NCBI RefSeq assembly: GCF_028464145.1 | Contig: NZ_JAQPCG010000002.1 | Coordinates: 1 to 64,000, forward strand | DNA length: 64,000 nucleotides | Origin: Maribacter sp. PR1 | GTDB taxonomy: Bacteria > Bacteroidota > Bacteroidia > Flavobacteriales > Flavobacteriaceae | Direction of reading: 5' to 3' | In this document: one piece after another, positions 44,415 through 53,189 of the stretch | Numbering within the stretch: position 1 is the stretch's first letter | Layout of the letters: each line of letters opens with the position of its first letter | The notes under the pieces: model-generated | Seen by the model: the letters and a program-made list of their open reading frames with translations, nothing else | Told to the model about the DNA's origin: nothing | Databases searched by the model: none | Made by a program: the position numbers and the translations under genes

Positions 44415-46094
44415 CTATGAATTAAAAATTTGTTTTAGTATTCTATCCGTAATTAAATAGGTTGGCTTTACACCCGTCGTTCCCAACCCGCCAGAGGCTA
44501 AAGTGCTACCCGTTTCCAAAGGGTTATCCGAAGCATAATATGCATATCTCACTTTTACGTCCTCCCTTATGCTCTTCCTAATTTTGGAAGCGGATTGTAT
44601 TGCTTTTTGATAATGTACTCCTTCCATTTCCAAACCTATAACATTCCATGTAGACTTATGAAAAAACTTCAGTATATCCCTATTTTGCAGGGAAGTTCCC
44701 AAAACTGTAACCATTGTCCCTTCAAATACTTTTAGATTATGTCCGTCAAAGTCAGCTGCACATAATTCATTTTTAAAAGGATAATTGTCTGCCGTTCCCT
44801 CAAAAATATGCGCGGAAGGAATCATTAAATCTCCTTTGCCCCCTTCCAAAATACCTGCCTTACCCATAATGGAAAGCGATACTATATTGAGAAACTCGTC
44901 CTTTTTTTCTTTTTCAAAAGGTTTAAGTAGTTCATCAATGGTCTCATAGGCCTGTTCCCCAAAGGCATAATCCATAACAAATATAACAGGTTTTTTTGCT
45001 TCTTTAGTTCCTGAAAAGTTATAGGAACAAGCTTTGTCTTTGAACTTGGCTGTATCGAATATTTGTACATCGATATTTGTTCCCGAGGTATCATCAATTG
45101 ATATCATACCGTTTGCCGTTGCCACTTCCTTTACCTTATTTCGAAGAACTTCGTTACCTGTAGCGCTTAGAGCTTCAAAAACCTCCAATCGATTTGAATC
45201 AGGGAACTCATTTTTTAGGGCTTCCAGGGCAAAAAAAGAATTCATAACACTGTGCATGTTGGCAGAGATGATATGAATAGGCCTTTGCAATAAATTGTTT
45301 TTGTCCAACACCTTCTTAATACGATTAGCCCATCGCTCACCATGAATATGGTGTCCTAAGCGTTCCCTAAGCAATGTGCTGAACGTAATAGCCCGTTTTT
45401 CTCCCGTCAGTTCTTCCTCAAGTGCCAATTTTCCTAACCAATAAATTATTCTTAAAAAACGCTCGGGATTAGTTTCAGTACTCAACTTATTATAGACCCC
45501 CAAAACCTCCTCAAAAGACCTACCTAGAATATTTGCAGTATGGATTAAAGCAATTTCTCTTTCAGATTGCTCCAACTCATCCTTTTCCAATGCCTTTTCT
45601 AACTTGGTCCAGTCTCGTATAGTTTTTTCCGTTTCAGGAATGAGTACCCTTTCACATATCTTTTCGGATTCTATGAACAGGAAAGTTAAATGGGTAAGTA
45701 TGTCATAAATGTCAGAGCGACCTCTAGTAATCTCTATGTTCATCTGCTCGTCGTCTATCCTGTAGCAGTTTCGCCTTCTTTTTGGCGGAATAATGGGATC
45801 TATATGGGAAATTCCATAACCTTCGTCGGAAGTTAAGTTTATAAACCTACATTGCTCTATCCCTTCCGGTAGTCGTTCAAGTACATATAGGAGTCCGTTT
45901 AATTCCGCTTTTTCCTCACCTAAGGAACCGTAAATTTCCGGTCTAATGAGCAGGAGGGCATTCTTTAGAGCTTCACCGGATACTCCTGTAGGTTTATAGA
46001 AACCTCTATTGAACAGGTGACGCATAGTAATATACATGCGTTCAATTGCATTGGTCGACTCTTGCGCCCTGGTTGTTGTGACTGCTTTGCCCAT
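44415..46094 (-). CDS. Conserved Bacteroidota protein with nucleoside-phosphorylase-like C-terminus
   Basis: A 559-residue soluble protein with no signal peptide, corresponding I believe to DUF6909. The N-terminal half is helical and without known motifs. The C-terminal part (about 270-559) contains MIPSAHIFEGT, AADFDGHNLKVFEG, VIGLEMEGVHYQKAIQ and YAYYASDNP. The order EMEG then SD recalls the PNP/MTA-SAH nucleosidase fold, where these residues bind ribose and base. Function unknown; a nucleosidase-like or nucleotide-binding role is an inference. It sits between the GH3-family and Wzz-like genes, with 55 bases to the former. Confidence 0.6.
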   Translation of the reverse strand: MGKAVTTTRAQESTNAIERMYITMRHLFNRGFYKPTGVSGEALKNALLLIRPEIYGSLGEEKAELNGLLYVLERLPEGIEQCRFINLTSDEGYGISHIDPIIPPKRRRNCYRIDDEQMNIEITRGRSDIYDILTHLTFLFIESEKICERVLIPETEKTIRDWTKLEKALEKDELEQSEREIALIHTANILGRSFEEVLGVYNKLSTETNPERFLRIIYWLGKLALEEELTGEKRAITFSTLLRERLGHHIHGERWANRIKKVLDKNNLLQRPIHIISANMHSVMNSFFALEALKNEFPDSNRLEVFEALSATGNEVLRNKVKEVATANGMISIDDTSGTNIDVQIFDTAKFKDKACSYNFSGTKEAKKPVIFVMDYAFGEQAYETIDELLKPFEKEKKDEFLNIVSLSIMGKAGILEGGKGDLMIPSAHIFEGTADNYPFKNELCAADFDGHNLKVFEGTMVTVLGTSLQNRDILKFFHKSTWNVIGLEMEGVHYQKAIQSASKIRKSIREDVKVRYAYYASDNPLETGSTLASGGLGTTGVKPTYLITDRILKQIFNS

Positions 46095-46149
46095 AAGAGA
46101 TTTCCCGCAAAACTACGATTAATATTTGTTTTTGTCTTGTAGTTTCTTG

Positions 46150-47643
46150 CTAACTAAATGCTGTCAATTTATCAGCTACGCTTCTATCATTGGCCAAACG
46201 TTGAACCTTATTCTGACCCCCCAGTTTACCTATAGAGTTCATATAAGCTTTGAATCCTCCTATTTGGATTGGGGTAACCTTTAAACATTGCAAGACCTTA
46301 CCTTCAATTAAATCAAAATAATAACTATTTTGTTGCTGCAAAGCTTCATCCAAGATTGTTATAAATTGATTCATGTTCGAAGGTTCGTTTTCGAATTCAA
46401 TGAACCACTCGTGATAAGGAAGCTCATCGTTTTTAGGCGTAATCTGAGGCGCCACGGTAAACTCATTGATTTTGGCATCGGTTTCTTTAGTAGCTACCAA
46501 CATGGCCTCTTCAACTTCCTTAGCGATGACATGCTCCCCAAAGGCAGATATAAAATGCTTCACCCTTCCAGAAACAACCACTTTATATGGTTTTAAGGAA
46601 ACAAACCGAACGGTATCTCCTAAATTATACCCCCAAAGACCTACATCCGTAGAGATAACCATAACATAGTCCATACCTATTTGCACTTGTTCGATGGTTA
46701 GCCTCTTCCTATTTTCGTCATAAAATTCATCAACACGAACAAATTCATAAAAAATACCGGCGTCCAATAACAATAGCATGCCTTTTTCGGTCTGTGAGTT
46801 TTGGTAAGCGAAGAAGCCTTCACTTGCTGGAAAAAGCTCAATACTCGCAACCTTTCGCCCAATAAGCTCCTCAAACTTCTTTCTATAAGGTTCATAATTA
46901 ACACCCCCATAAATAAACAGTTCAAAATTCGGGAACAAATCACCAATATTTTGATTGGTTTTTTCTTTTAATCTTTCGAAATACATTTGAACCCAAGAAG
47001 GAATACCGGCAATAACGGTCATGTTCTCCGCTTTGGTTTCATCGACTATGGCATTTACTTTCGTTTCCCAGTCCTCAATGCAGTTGGTCTCCCAACTTGG
47101 TAATCGATTCTTTTGCAAATAATTGGGCACGTAATGTGCTGAAATACCAGAAAGCCGCCCTAGCTTTACCCCATTTTTTTCCGTTAATTCTGGACTTCCC
47201 TGTAAAAAAATCATCTTTCCATCCACAAATTTGGAATTACCCGTTTCATGTATATAGTTGAGTATGGCATTCCTAGAAGCCTCTACCTGATTTTTAATGG
47301 ATGATTCCGTAATCGGTATGTATTTCGCTCCCGAAGTAGTCCCGGAAGTCTTCGCAAAATAAAGCGGTTTTCCAGGCCATAAAATATTTTCCTGACCAGC
47401 AACTACAAGATTTACATACTCCTTTAACTCCTCATAGTCTCTTATGGGGACTTTATTGATAAAATCTTCGTGAGAATTTATGGTATCAAAATCGTGATCT
47501 TTTCCAAACCTCGTGGTTCTCCCTTTTTCTATTAAATCCTTAAAGACCTTTTGTTGGGTATCATGAGGGTTATTGACCCATTTTAAGGTCTTGGACGCAA
47601 TTCTTTTGGCGAAAATTTTTGCTGCGAACGACTTTAGGGACAT
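46150..47643 (-). CDS. GH3-family (auxin-responsive GH3-like) adenylate-forming protein
   Basis: A 497-residue member of the GH3 acyl-acid amido synthetase family, better known from plants and common in Bacteroidota. The ATP-binding region shows FAKTSGTTSGAKYIPIT (about 93-109) and the acyl-adenylate motif ELFPASEGFFAYQ, with LWGYNLGDTVRFVS and VVSGRVKHFISAFGEHV in the C-terminal part. It probably activates a carboxylic acid with ATP and joins it to an amine; the substrates are unknown in bacteria. Six bases separate it from the upstream M23 peptidase gene. Confidence 0.9.
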   Translation of the reverse strand: MSLKSFAAKIFAKRIASKTLKWVNNPHDTQQKVFKDLIEKGRTTRFGKDHDFDTINSHEDFINKVPIRDYEELKEYVNLVVAGQENILWPGKPLYFAKTSGTTSGAKYIPITESSIKNQVEASRNAILNYIHETGNSKFVDGKMIFLQGSPELTEKNGVKLGRLSGISAHYVPNYLQKNRLPSWETNCIEDWETKVNAIVDETKAENMTVIAGIPSWVQMYFERLKEKTNQNIGDLFPNFELFIYGGVNYEPYRKKFEELIGRKVASIELFPASEGFFAYQNSQTEKGMLLLLDAGIFYEFVRVDEFYDENRKRLTIEQVQIGMDYVMVISTDVGLWGYNLGDTVRFVSLKPYKVVVSGRVKHFISAFGEHVIAKEVEEAMLVATKETDAKINEFTVAPQITPKNDELPYHEWFIEFENEPSNMNQFITILDEALQQQNSYYFDLIEGKVLQCLKVTPIQIGGFKAYMNSIGKLGGQNKVQRLANDRSVADKLTAFS

Positions 47644-47649
47644 ACGTGT

Positions 47650-48519
47650 TTAATTAAAATCTATAAAGTTTTGGGGGTCTACTGGATTTCCTTCGTCCCA
47701 TAACTCAAAATGCAAATGGGGCCCTGTGGTAAATTCACCTGTATTACCCACGGAAGCAATTACCTCTCCTCCGCGAACCACGGTTCCCTGAAATTTAGCC
47801 AAAGAACCATTATGCTTGTAAACACTTAACAAACCGTCTGGGTGTTCTATGATAATTACATAACCGGTATCAGCCGTCCATTCCGAAAAAATAACGGTTC
47901 CGTTGGCAACCGCCTTTACCGGTGTATCCCTGGGAGCTACAATATCTACTGCATAGTGTTTACGCTCCAAATCATAATTCATGGAGACCGTTCCGGAAAC
48001 AGGTGGAAAAAGAACTAAATTTTTTCTGTTTGGATCTCTTTCGAACAAATTGTACTTATCCTCTAAAGCCACTTCAGCCCTTAACATAGAATCCTCTCGA
48101 ATGGGCGTTAAATCCACAGATGCAGGGTCTATCTTAAATTGCTCAAACAAGGAGTCCCTGTTTATCTCATTATTTTCAATGTCCCCCTTAAGAACCATTC
48201 TAATGTTATCTAAATACCTATTGGTATAATTTAAGGTTCTAACTAAGGAATCCGTTTTATAGGTAAGTTCCGTTGCTTGCCTTTTTAATTTTGTCGAGGA
48301 ATATCCAGGGATATATTCCCGTAGTGGGGTAAAGGCAATCAGAAGTATGGTAAGGCCTATTAAAGCAATCATAAAAAGAGAACCTGTAACAAAAACGTTT
48401 AGTCGGCTCAATTTAAACGAGATTTTCTCTTCAAAAGTGCTTTCGTTCAGGATTACCAAGCGATACTTATGAAGCAACTTTCGTTTAATCTCTTTTCTTC
48501 TCTTTACTTTTTTGGCCAT
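47650..48519 (-). CDS. M23-family peptidoglycan endopeptidase, membrane-anchored
   Basis: A 289-residue protein with a basic N-terminus (KKVKRRKEIKRKLLHKY), one transmembrane helix (about 45-67), a short coiled-coil-like stretch (about 80-125) and a LytM/M23 domain (about 165-289). Zinc ligands are seen in RKHYAVDIVAP (His, Asp) and GPHLHFELWD (HLH). It cleaves peptide cross-links in peptidoglycan or regulates such cleavage. First gene of a four-gene minus-strand group (M23, GH3, DUF6909-like, Wzz-like). Confidence 0.92.
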   Translation of the reverse strand: MAKKVKRRKEIKRKLLHKYRLVILNESTFEEKISFKLSRLNVFVTGSLFMIALIGLTILLIAFTPLREYIPGYSSTKLKRQATELTYKTDSLVRTLNYTNRYLDNIRMVLKGDIENNEINRDSLFEQFKIDPASVDLTPIREDSMLRAEVALEDKYNLFERDPNRKNLVLFPPVSGTVSMNYDLERKHYAVDIVAPRDTPVKAVANGTVIFSEWTADTGYVIIIEHPDGLLSVYKHNGSLAKFQGTVVRGGEVIASVGNTGEFTTGPHLHFELWDEGNPVDPQNFIDFN

Positions 48520-48678
48520 TGTAACAAAGATATACTTAGAAATGAAAAAAGCCGTTATAACAAATAAAAATAAGCAAAACTAGAAATTGAATTATATACT
48601 TTTAATCTGTATCGATAACAACAATTTTAATATAATCAGACAAGCGTTAATATTCTAGTTAGGTAAACTAGTTTTTAG

Positions 48679-48686
48679 TACATTTG
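48679..48686 (+). promoter_or_regulatory. -7 box of tatA
   Basis: TACATTTG matches TAnnTTTG and lies 24 bases before the tatA start at 48710. No clear -33 element was seen. Confidence 0.5.
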
Positions 48687-48709
48687 TTATTCGATAAAAG
48701 ACTTATATT

Positions 48710-48895
48710 ATGACATTAGCAAATATATTTTTGGCAATAGGCCCTTGGCAAATAGCGATAGTGGTACTAGTGGTTCTTTTACTTTTCGGAGGCAAAAAGA
48801 TACCGGAATTAATGCGTGGATTGGGAAGCGGGATTAAAGAGTTCAAGGATGCCTCTAAGGAGGATGAGACCGTCGATGACACCAAAAAGGAATAA
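48710..48895 (+). CDS. tatA: Sec-independent translocase protein TatA
   Basis: A 61-residue TatA/E protein. A single membrane helix (about 12-28) is followed by the [20 protein letters not shown] amphipathic helix, with the invariant FG at the hinge, and a charged tail. It forms the pore of the twin-arginine pathway for folded proteins. tatC is not in the window. Followed by a strong terminator and preceded by a TAnnTTTG box, so it is monocistronic. Confidence 0.95.
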   Translation: MTLANIFLAIGPWQIAIVVLVVLLLFGGKKIPELMRGLGSGIKEFKDASKEDETVDDTKKE

Positions 48896-48924
48896 TAGTA
48901 TCTTTCTTTATAATATTTATTTAG

Positions 48925-48952
48925 CGCTAACCTCATGAGGTTAGCGTTTTTT
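48925..48952 (+). terminator. Rho-independent terminator after tatA
   Basis: Arms CGCTAACCTC and GAGGTTAGCG around a two-base centre (functionally an 8-bp stem with a 6-base loop), followed by six T. Placed 30 bases after the tatA stop. Confidence 0.9.
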
Positions 48953-49115
48953 CATTGTGAAAATTCTTGTGTTAATTTTTTTGAATCCCCACTATATCAA
49001 ACTCTACACGACAAAAAAACTACCTTTCACAACAAAAAATAAAACATATTCTTCTTTACATCTATTTTCGAAAATAAATCTTCCTTTAATCTGTTATTCA
49101 ACAAGATAGTGGACG

Positions 49116-49127
49116 ATTGTCGACAAT
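49116..49127. promoter_or_regulatory. GTCGAC-centred palindrome upstream of the PorE-like gene
   Basis: ATTGTCGACAAT is a perfect 12-base palindrome ending 15 bases before the ATG at 49143. GTCGAC is followed by xATAxxxxxTTTATA, the same pattern and spacing as at 51750, suggesting one shared factor. Confidence 0.4.
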
Positions 49128-49142
49128 ACGATTTTTATAAAC

Positions 49143-51626
49143 ATGAAAAATATATTATCCATTGGGATTTTTCTTTTATCCATTGCAGTAGTTTCCCAGG
49201 ACTTTCAAGGTGATTTAACTTCTGATAATGATAAATCGCCCATTGACGCACAGAACAGTATATCGTATAACCAAAGCGGAAATACTGATAGGGGGTTCCA
49301 AGAAGCTTCAAAGTCCAATAATATTCCTCAAAGAACACTAACCAATATCGAAGGGGCAATGGAAGGCTATTACGTTGTTTCCGGTGTTTTTAGCAAATCC
49401 AACAAATTAAATAGGCAAGTTAGACAGTTAAACCGTAAAGGGTTTGATTCCGGATACATTCAAAACCCCGAGAACAAGTTATACTACTTATATCTAAATC
49501 GCTACGACAATTGGCAAAAAGCCATCGCCGACTATAATACAGGTTTTAATGGTAAATATGACAAAGAAACCTGGATTCTGAATGTTGAGAATAATAGTTC
49601 ACCTATAAAAGAAATAGCATTAGAAGAGGTGACCTATGATATGCTTCAAGAAAGTAAAAGCGTAAATGAAGATTCGAATTTGCAAATGACTTCCCTAGAC
49701 AAGAAACAAATAAACACAAAACCCAATAAAACCCAGTTAATAAAGCGTGCTGACGAATATTTCGATAAGATGTGGTATGCTGAGGCAGCCAAGCTTTACG
49801 AAATGGCCCTTAACAAGAATAAGGACAACTATTCCTATGAAGTATTGCAAAAAATTGGAGATGCCTATTATTTCAATACCAATATGGAGCAGGCATACAA
49901 GTGGTATAACATTATGTATGAAAACTATAGTGCCGAAATGTCCTCAGATAATATATTTAAGTATGCGCACTCCTTAAAAGGAACCGGTAAATATGGTCGA
50001 TCCAAACGTCTTATGCGCCTTTATACTAAAAAGAACTCAGCACAACTTGGGAACGCCGACCTGAGTCCGGAGCAAAGAGAGATAATGTTGGATCGCTTAC
50101 TAAGCATGACCGACAAATTTGACGTAAAAAATATAAGTATAAATACCAAATATTCTGAATTTTCTCCTGCTTTCTACAATGAGGGTGAAGTCGTATTTGC
50201 TTCTTCCATGGATTCTTCCGTATTTAATACCAGACGGTACAAATGGAACAACCAACCTTACTTAGATTTGTACACCGCCAAGTTAAACGAGGAGTCACAA
50301 GAACTTAAGGACGCGGTAAAGTTTTCAAAAAAAATAAATACAAAGTACCACGAGGCTTCAGTCGCCTTTACTCCCGACAACAAAACCATGTTCTTTACCC
50401 GAAATAATTATGGAAAAAAGCTGAAAAGGGACAAAAATGGCATAAACAACTTAAAAATATACAGGTCCGAAAAAATAGATGGTGAATGGACGGAGGCAAA
50501 AGAAGTTTCCTTCAATAGCGACTCCTACTCCACGGGTCACCCCGCAATAAGTCCGGATGGCAAAAAATTGTACTTCGTGTCGGATATGCCGGGCAGCATT
50601 GGTGAAACGGATATTTTTGTGGTAGATAGAATGGAAGATGGGTCATTCTCCGAACCTCGAAACTTAGGCCCCGGAATAAATACCGAGAAAAAAGAAATGT
50701 TCCCTTTTGTTAATAATGAAAAACTATATTTCTCCTCCAATGGTTATGTTGGAATGGGTGGGTTAGATGTCTATGAAGCACCCTTTGACAAAGAGGGTGG
50801 ATTTTTAAAGGTTAAGAACCTTGGTAAACCTATTAACAGCAACAAGGATGATTTCTCCTTTATTATTAAGGAAGAAAGTAAAATGGGCTTTTTTGCTTCA
50901 AATAGAGGGGGTGGAAAAGGGTTTGATGACATCTATTCTTTCAAGACCTTAAAAATAGAAGAGGTTCCGGCCATTAATAATGTGATAGCCGGCGTGGTAA
51001 CAGAATTGATTACCGGGGATATCATGCCGAAAGCGCTCGTTACCTTGTTGGATGAAAATAACATAAAGCTTAAAGAAATCGAGACAGAAGAAGATGGAAG
51101 TTTCATCTTTGAAGATTTGGATGCCAATACTAAATATACCCTTAAATCTACCAAAGGATCATATTTTGATGATGAAAAGGAAATTACTACAGTGGATAAT
51201 GACACTATAAATGTTGACATACAAATGAGGAAACTTAAGGAGATGATTGCTGTAGAAAATGGTATTCGAAAGCTTAAGACGGAAATGATTCATTTTAACT
51301 TCGACAAATACGACATACGACAGGATGCCTCGAAGGAACTGGACAAGTTGGTCAATGTAATGAAAGAATATCCCAACATGGTTATTAAGATTGAATCCCA
51401 TACGGATTCCAGGGGTAGCAAGGTCTATAACAAGTACCTCTCCGATAAAAGGGCAAAATCAACACGTGAATATATCATTTCCCAAGGTGTAGCTGCGGAA
51501 AGAATTCAAAGTGCCATTGGATATGGTGAAGAAAAGTTATTGAATAATTGTAATGGCAGCGTTCGTTGTACGGAACAAAAGCACTATTTAAACCGTAGGT
51601 CAGAGTTTATCATAGTGGACATGTAA
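49143..51626 (+). CDS. PorE-like OmpA-family protein (SPOR-like, TPR, PD40 propeller, OmpA)
   Basis: An 827-residue exported envelope protein. The order is: signal peptide (1-18); SPOR-like domain (about 72-155, GYYVVSGVFSKSNKLNRQ); TPR helices (about 200-290, DEYFDKMWYAEAAKLYE); WD40-like PD40 repeats (about 330-600, HPAISPDGKKLYFVSD); carboxypeptidase-regulatory-like domain (about 620-695); C-terminal OmpA domain (about 715-827, IESHTDSRGSKVYN), which binds peptidoglycan. The TPR-propeller-CRD-OmpA series is that of the T9SS component PorE and flavobacterial paralogues often paired with PorP/SprF. No sprF lies adjacent here; one is at 58574. Flanked by its own terminator. Confidence 0.85.
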   Translation: MKNILSIGIFLLSIAVVSQDFQGDLTSDNDKSPIDAQNSISYNQSGNTDRGFQEASKSNNIPQRTLTNIEGAMEGYYVVSGVFSKSNKLNRQVRQLNRKGFDSGYIQNPENKLYYLYLNRYDNWQKAIADYNTGFNGKYDKETWILNVENNSSPIKEIALEEVTYDMLQESKSVNEDSNLQMTSLDKKQINTKPNKTQLIKRADEYFDKMWYAEAAKLYEMALNKNKDNYSYEVLQKIGDAYYFNTNMEQAYKWYNIMYENYSAEMSSDNIFKYAHSLKGTGKYGRSKRLMRLYTKKNSAQLGNADLSPEQREIMLDRLLSMTDKFDVKNISINTKYSEFSPAFYNEGEVVFASSMDSSVFNTRRYKWNNQPYLDLYTAKLNEESQELKDAVKFSKKINTKYHEASVAFTPDNKTMFFTRNNYGKKLKRDKNGINNLKIYRSEKIDGEWTEAKEVSFNSDSYSTGHPAISPDGKKLYFVSDMPGSIGETDIFVVDRMEDGSFSEPRNLGPGINTEKKEMFPFVNNEKLYFSSNGYVGMGGLDVYEAPFDKEGGFLKVKNLGKPINSNKDDFSFIIKEESKMGFFASNRGGGKGFDDIYSFKTLKIEEVPAINNVIAGVVTELITGDIMPKALVTLLDENNIKLKEIETEEDGSFIFEDLDANTKYTLKSTKGSYFDDEKEITTVDNDTINVDIQMRKLKEMIAVENGIRKLKTEMIHFNFDKYDIRQDASKELDKLVNVMKEYPNMVIKIESHTDSRGSKVYNKYLSDKRAKSTREYIISQGVAAERIQSAIGYGEEKLLNNCNGSVRCTEQKHYLNRRSEFIIVDM

Positions 51627-51654
51627 AAATATGGCTCAGTAAATTTAATCAACC

Positions 51655-51690
51655 AAAAGGGGAAGCTTATTAATGAGCTTCCCCTTTTTT
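51655..51690 (+). terminator. Rho-independent terminator after the PorE-like gene
   Basis: An 11-bp stem AAGGGGAAGCT/AGCTTCCCCTT with an 8-base loop is followed by a T-run. Begins about 30 bases after the stop. Confidence 0.9.
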
Positions 51691-51749
51691 ATTCCCTTTT
51701 CTTAGTTTACTATTTAGGTTTTAAGGACAATACTAAGCAAGACTTCCGT

Positions 51750-51759
51750 TCGTCGACGA
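51750..51759. promoter_or_regulatory. GTCGAC-centred palindrome upstream of the small membrane protein gene
   Basis: TCGTCGACGA is a perfect 10-base palindrome. It is followed at the same distance as at 49116 by a TTTATA stretch (51768-51773), which probably includes the -7 region (TACTTTAT). Confidence 0.4.
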
Positions 51760-51888
51760 TAATTACTTTATATGGATATTGTAAAATATACCTCCTTTTT
51801 AAAAGAATATTTCTTCCGTTGGTCTAATCTTTTTAGTGTTTTGCAAATAGTTTTAGAAGTTTGTTCCACTAACAATAAAAATATAATT

Positions 51889-52065
51889 ATGGGGAAATTT
51901 TTACTTCTTAAGGAAATTTATCTTGAAGCATTTAGAAATTGGAAAATCCTAATTCTAGAAAATTATTTCAAGATTTTTTCCTGGTTGTGTTTTGCCTTGC
52001 TGTTGATAGCGGCTTACGCACTTATTTTCAGAATTTCTACCGGGTTCGCATTTAGTAATATATAA
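51889..52065 (+). CDS. Small single-helix membrane protein (DUF6747-like)
   Basis: A 58-residue protein with the N-terminal stretch KEIYLEAFRNWKILILENYF, one membrane helix (about 28-47) and a short tail (FRISTGFAF). It recalls a short Flavobacteriaceae-specific family (I believe DUF6747). An ATG at 51772 in frame would add 39 residues that look unlike the family and overlap the probable promoter, so 51889 is preferred. Function unknown. It ends at a bidirectional terminator shared with the DUF4837 gene. Confidence 0.6.
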   Translation: MGKFLLLKEIYLEAFRNWKILILENYFKIFSWLCFALLLIAAYALIFRISTGFAFSNI

Positions 52066-52120
52066 AATATATCCCCCGGATTGATAAACTACTTATGTTT
52101 TCAATGAATTTATAAAATGT

Positions 52121-52153
52121 AAAAGGCCTAAGAAGTATTCTTAGGCCTTTTTT
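52121..52153. terminator. Bidirectional terminator
   Basis: AAAAGGCCTAAGA and TCTTAGGCCTTTT form a stem of at least 11 bp with A-run and T-run on the two sides, between the convergent small membrane protein gene and DUF4837 gene. Confidence 0.9.
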
Positions 52154-52179
52154 GTTTCTTGAGTTGATTGTCTGTCTAA

Positions 52180-53175
52180 TTAATTCTCCTTATCATTAAA
52201 TCTAACCGTTTTTAATATCGCTTCCAGCTCAAACATAAAGTCTCTCTTTTGGGTAGCTGGGGCAAAAGTAAATCCTTCCAAAACCAACTTTCTATTATTG
52301 GGTTCATCATTAATGATATACGTCAAAAATGGTCCCGCCATTGGATATTCGGACATTTCCCATCTTCCTCTTACTTCTGCAGCCTTTCTTCCGGCTATTT
52401 CTGCCGGGAACACGTATGGTGAAAATGCCTTTTCCGTAATCATATGATTGTCTTTACCAGGAATATCCTCACCGGGTATATACAACTGACCAATAGAGTC
52501 CCTCATATTGACAATATCCTGAACAAAAGTAGAATCGTTCTTAAAGGTATTCCAAGGAACACTATACGCAATAATGTTCATATTACCCTTCTGGATTTGT
52601 CTGTCAATCCATACAAAGTTGTCTTCCTCCCTTCCCACTTTATATATTGAAGGTACATTTAACGTTATTCCAAGTCTTTCCTGTAATGCCTTTTCCTTAC
52701 TTAAGGATTTAACAAATCTCCTTTGTGCCTCTTGTAACTCCAATGCTTTGAATTCTTCCTTGAATTCAGGGGCCTTTTCATCCAGGTTTTCTATTATTTC
52801 TTCTTTGCTCCTGCCCTTAATCACCCCGATGAGCTGAGGTTTGGCATACATGTCACTTTTCATATGTGCAATGTCCAAGGTATCTTCCATTACATATAGA
52901 ACAGCCCTTGTATTTCTCACTGAACCCGAAAAGACCTGATGGGGTATTTGGGTAATGCTAAATTGTGCTTCATCCCATGATAGTCCAAGGGCGGGAGCAG
53001 CAAAATGTCTCCTTATGTTATCCCCAACTTCACCTTTCCATAATTCATTGTCAACGACTACGGTTAGTGTATTATAGGCGCCGATAGATTCCGGTAAATA
53101 ATCCTTTTTTTTCCCTTCCTTACAGGAAACAATAAAAACTAAAGTTAATAGGAGAAGTGTGCTTAATTTTTTCAT
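52180..53175 (-). CDS. DUF4837-family lipoprotein
   Basis: A 331-residue lipoprotein: signal with lipobox FIVSC (Cys18), followed by KEGKKKDYLPESIGAYN and a long conserved-looking globular domain with VGREEDNFVWIDRQIQKGN. DUF4837 is Bacteroidota-specific and of unknown function. It follows the LysM transglycosylase gene by 14 bases in the same direction, a conserved pairing that suggests a cell-wall role. Confidence 0.85.
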   Translation of the reverse strand: MKKLSTLLLLTLVFIVSCKEGKKKDYLPESIGAYNTLTVVVDNELWKGEVGDNIRRHFAAPALGLSWDEAQFSITQIPHQVFSGSVRNTRAVLYVMEDTLDIAHMKSDMYAKPQLIGVIKGRSKEEIIENLDEKAPEFKEEFKALELQEAQRRFVKSLSKEKALQERLGITLNVPSIYKVGREEDNFVWIDRQIQKGNMNIIAYSVPWNTFKNDSTFVQDIVNMRDSIGQLYIPGEDIPGKDNHMITEKAFSPYVFPAEIAGRKAAEVRGRWEMSEYPMAGPFLTYIINDEPNNRKLVLEGFTFAPATQKRDFMFELEAILKTVRFNDKEN

Positions 53176-53189
53176 TTTCTATTTATAAT

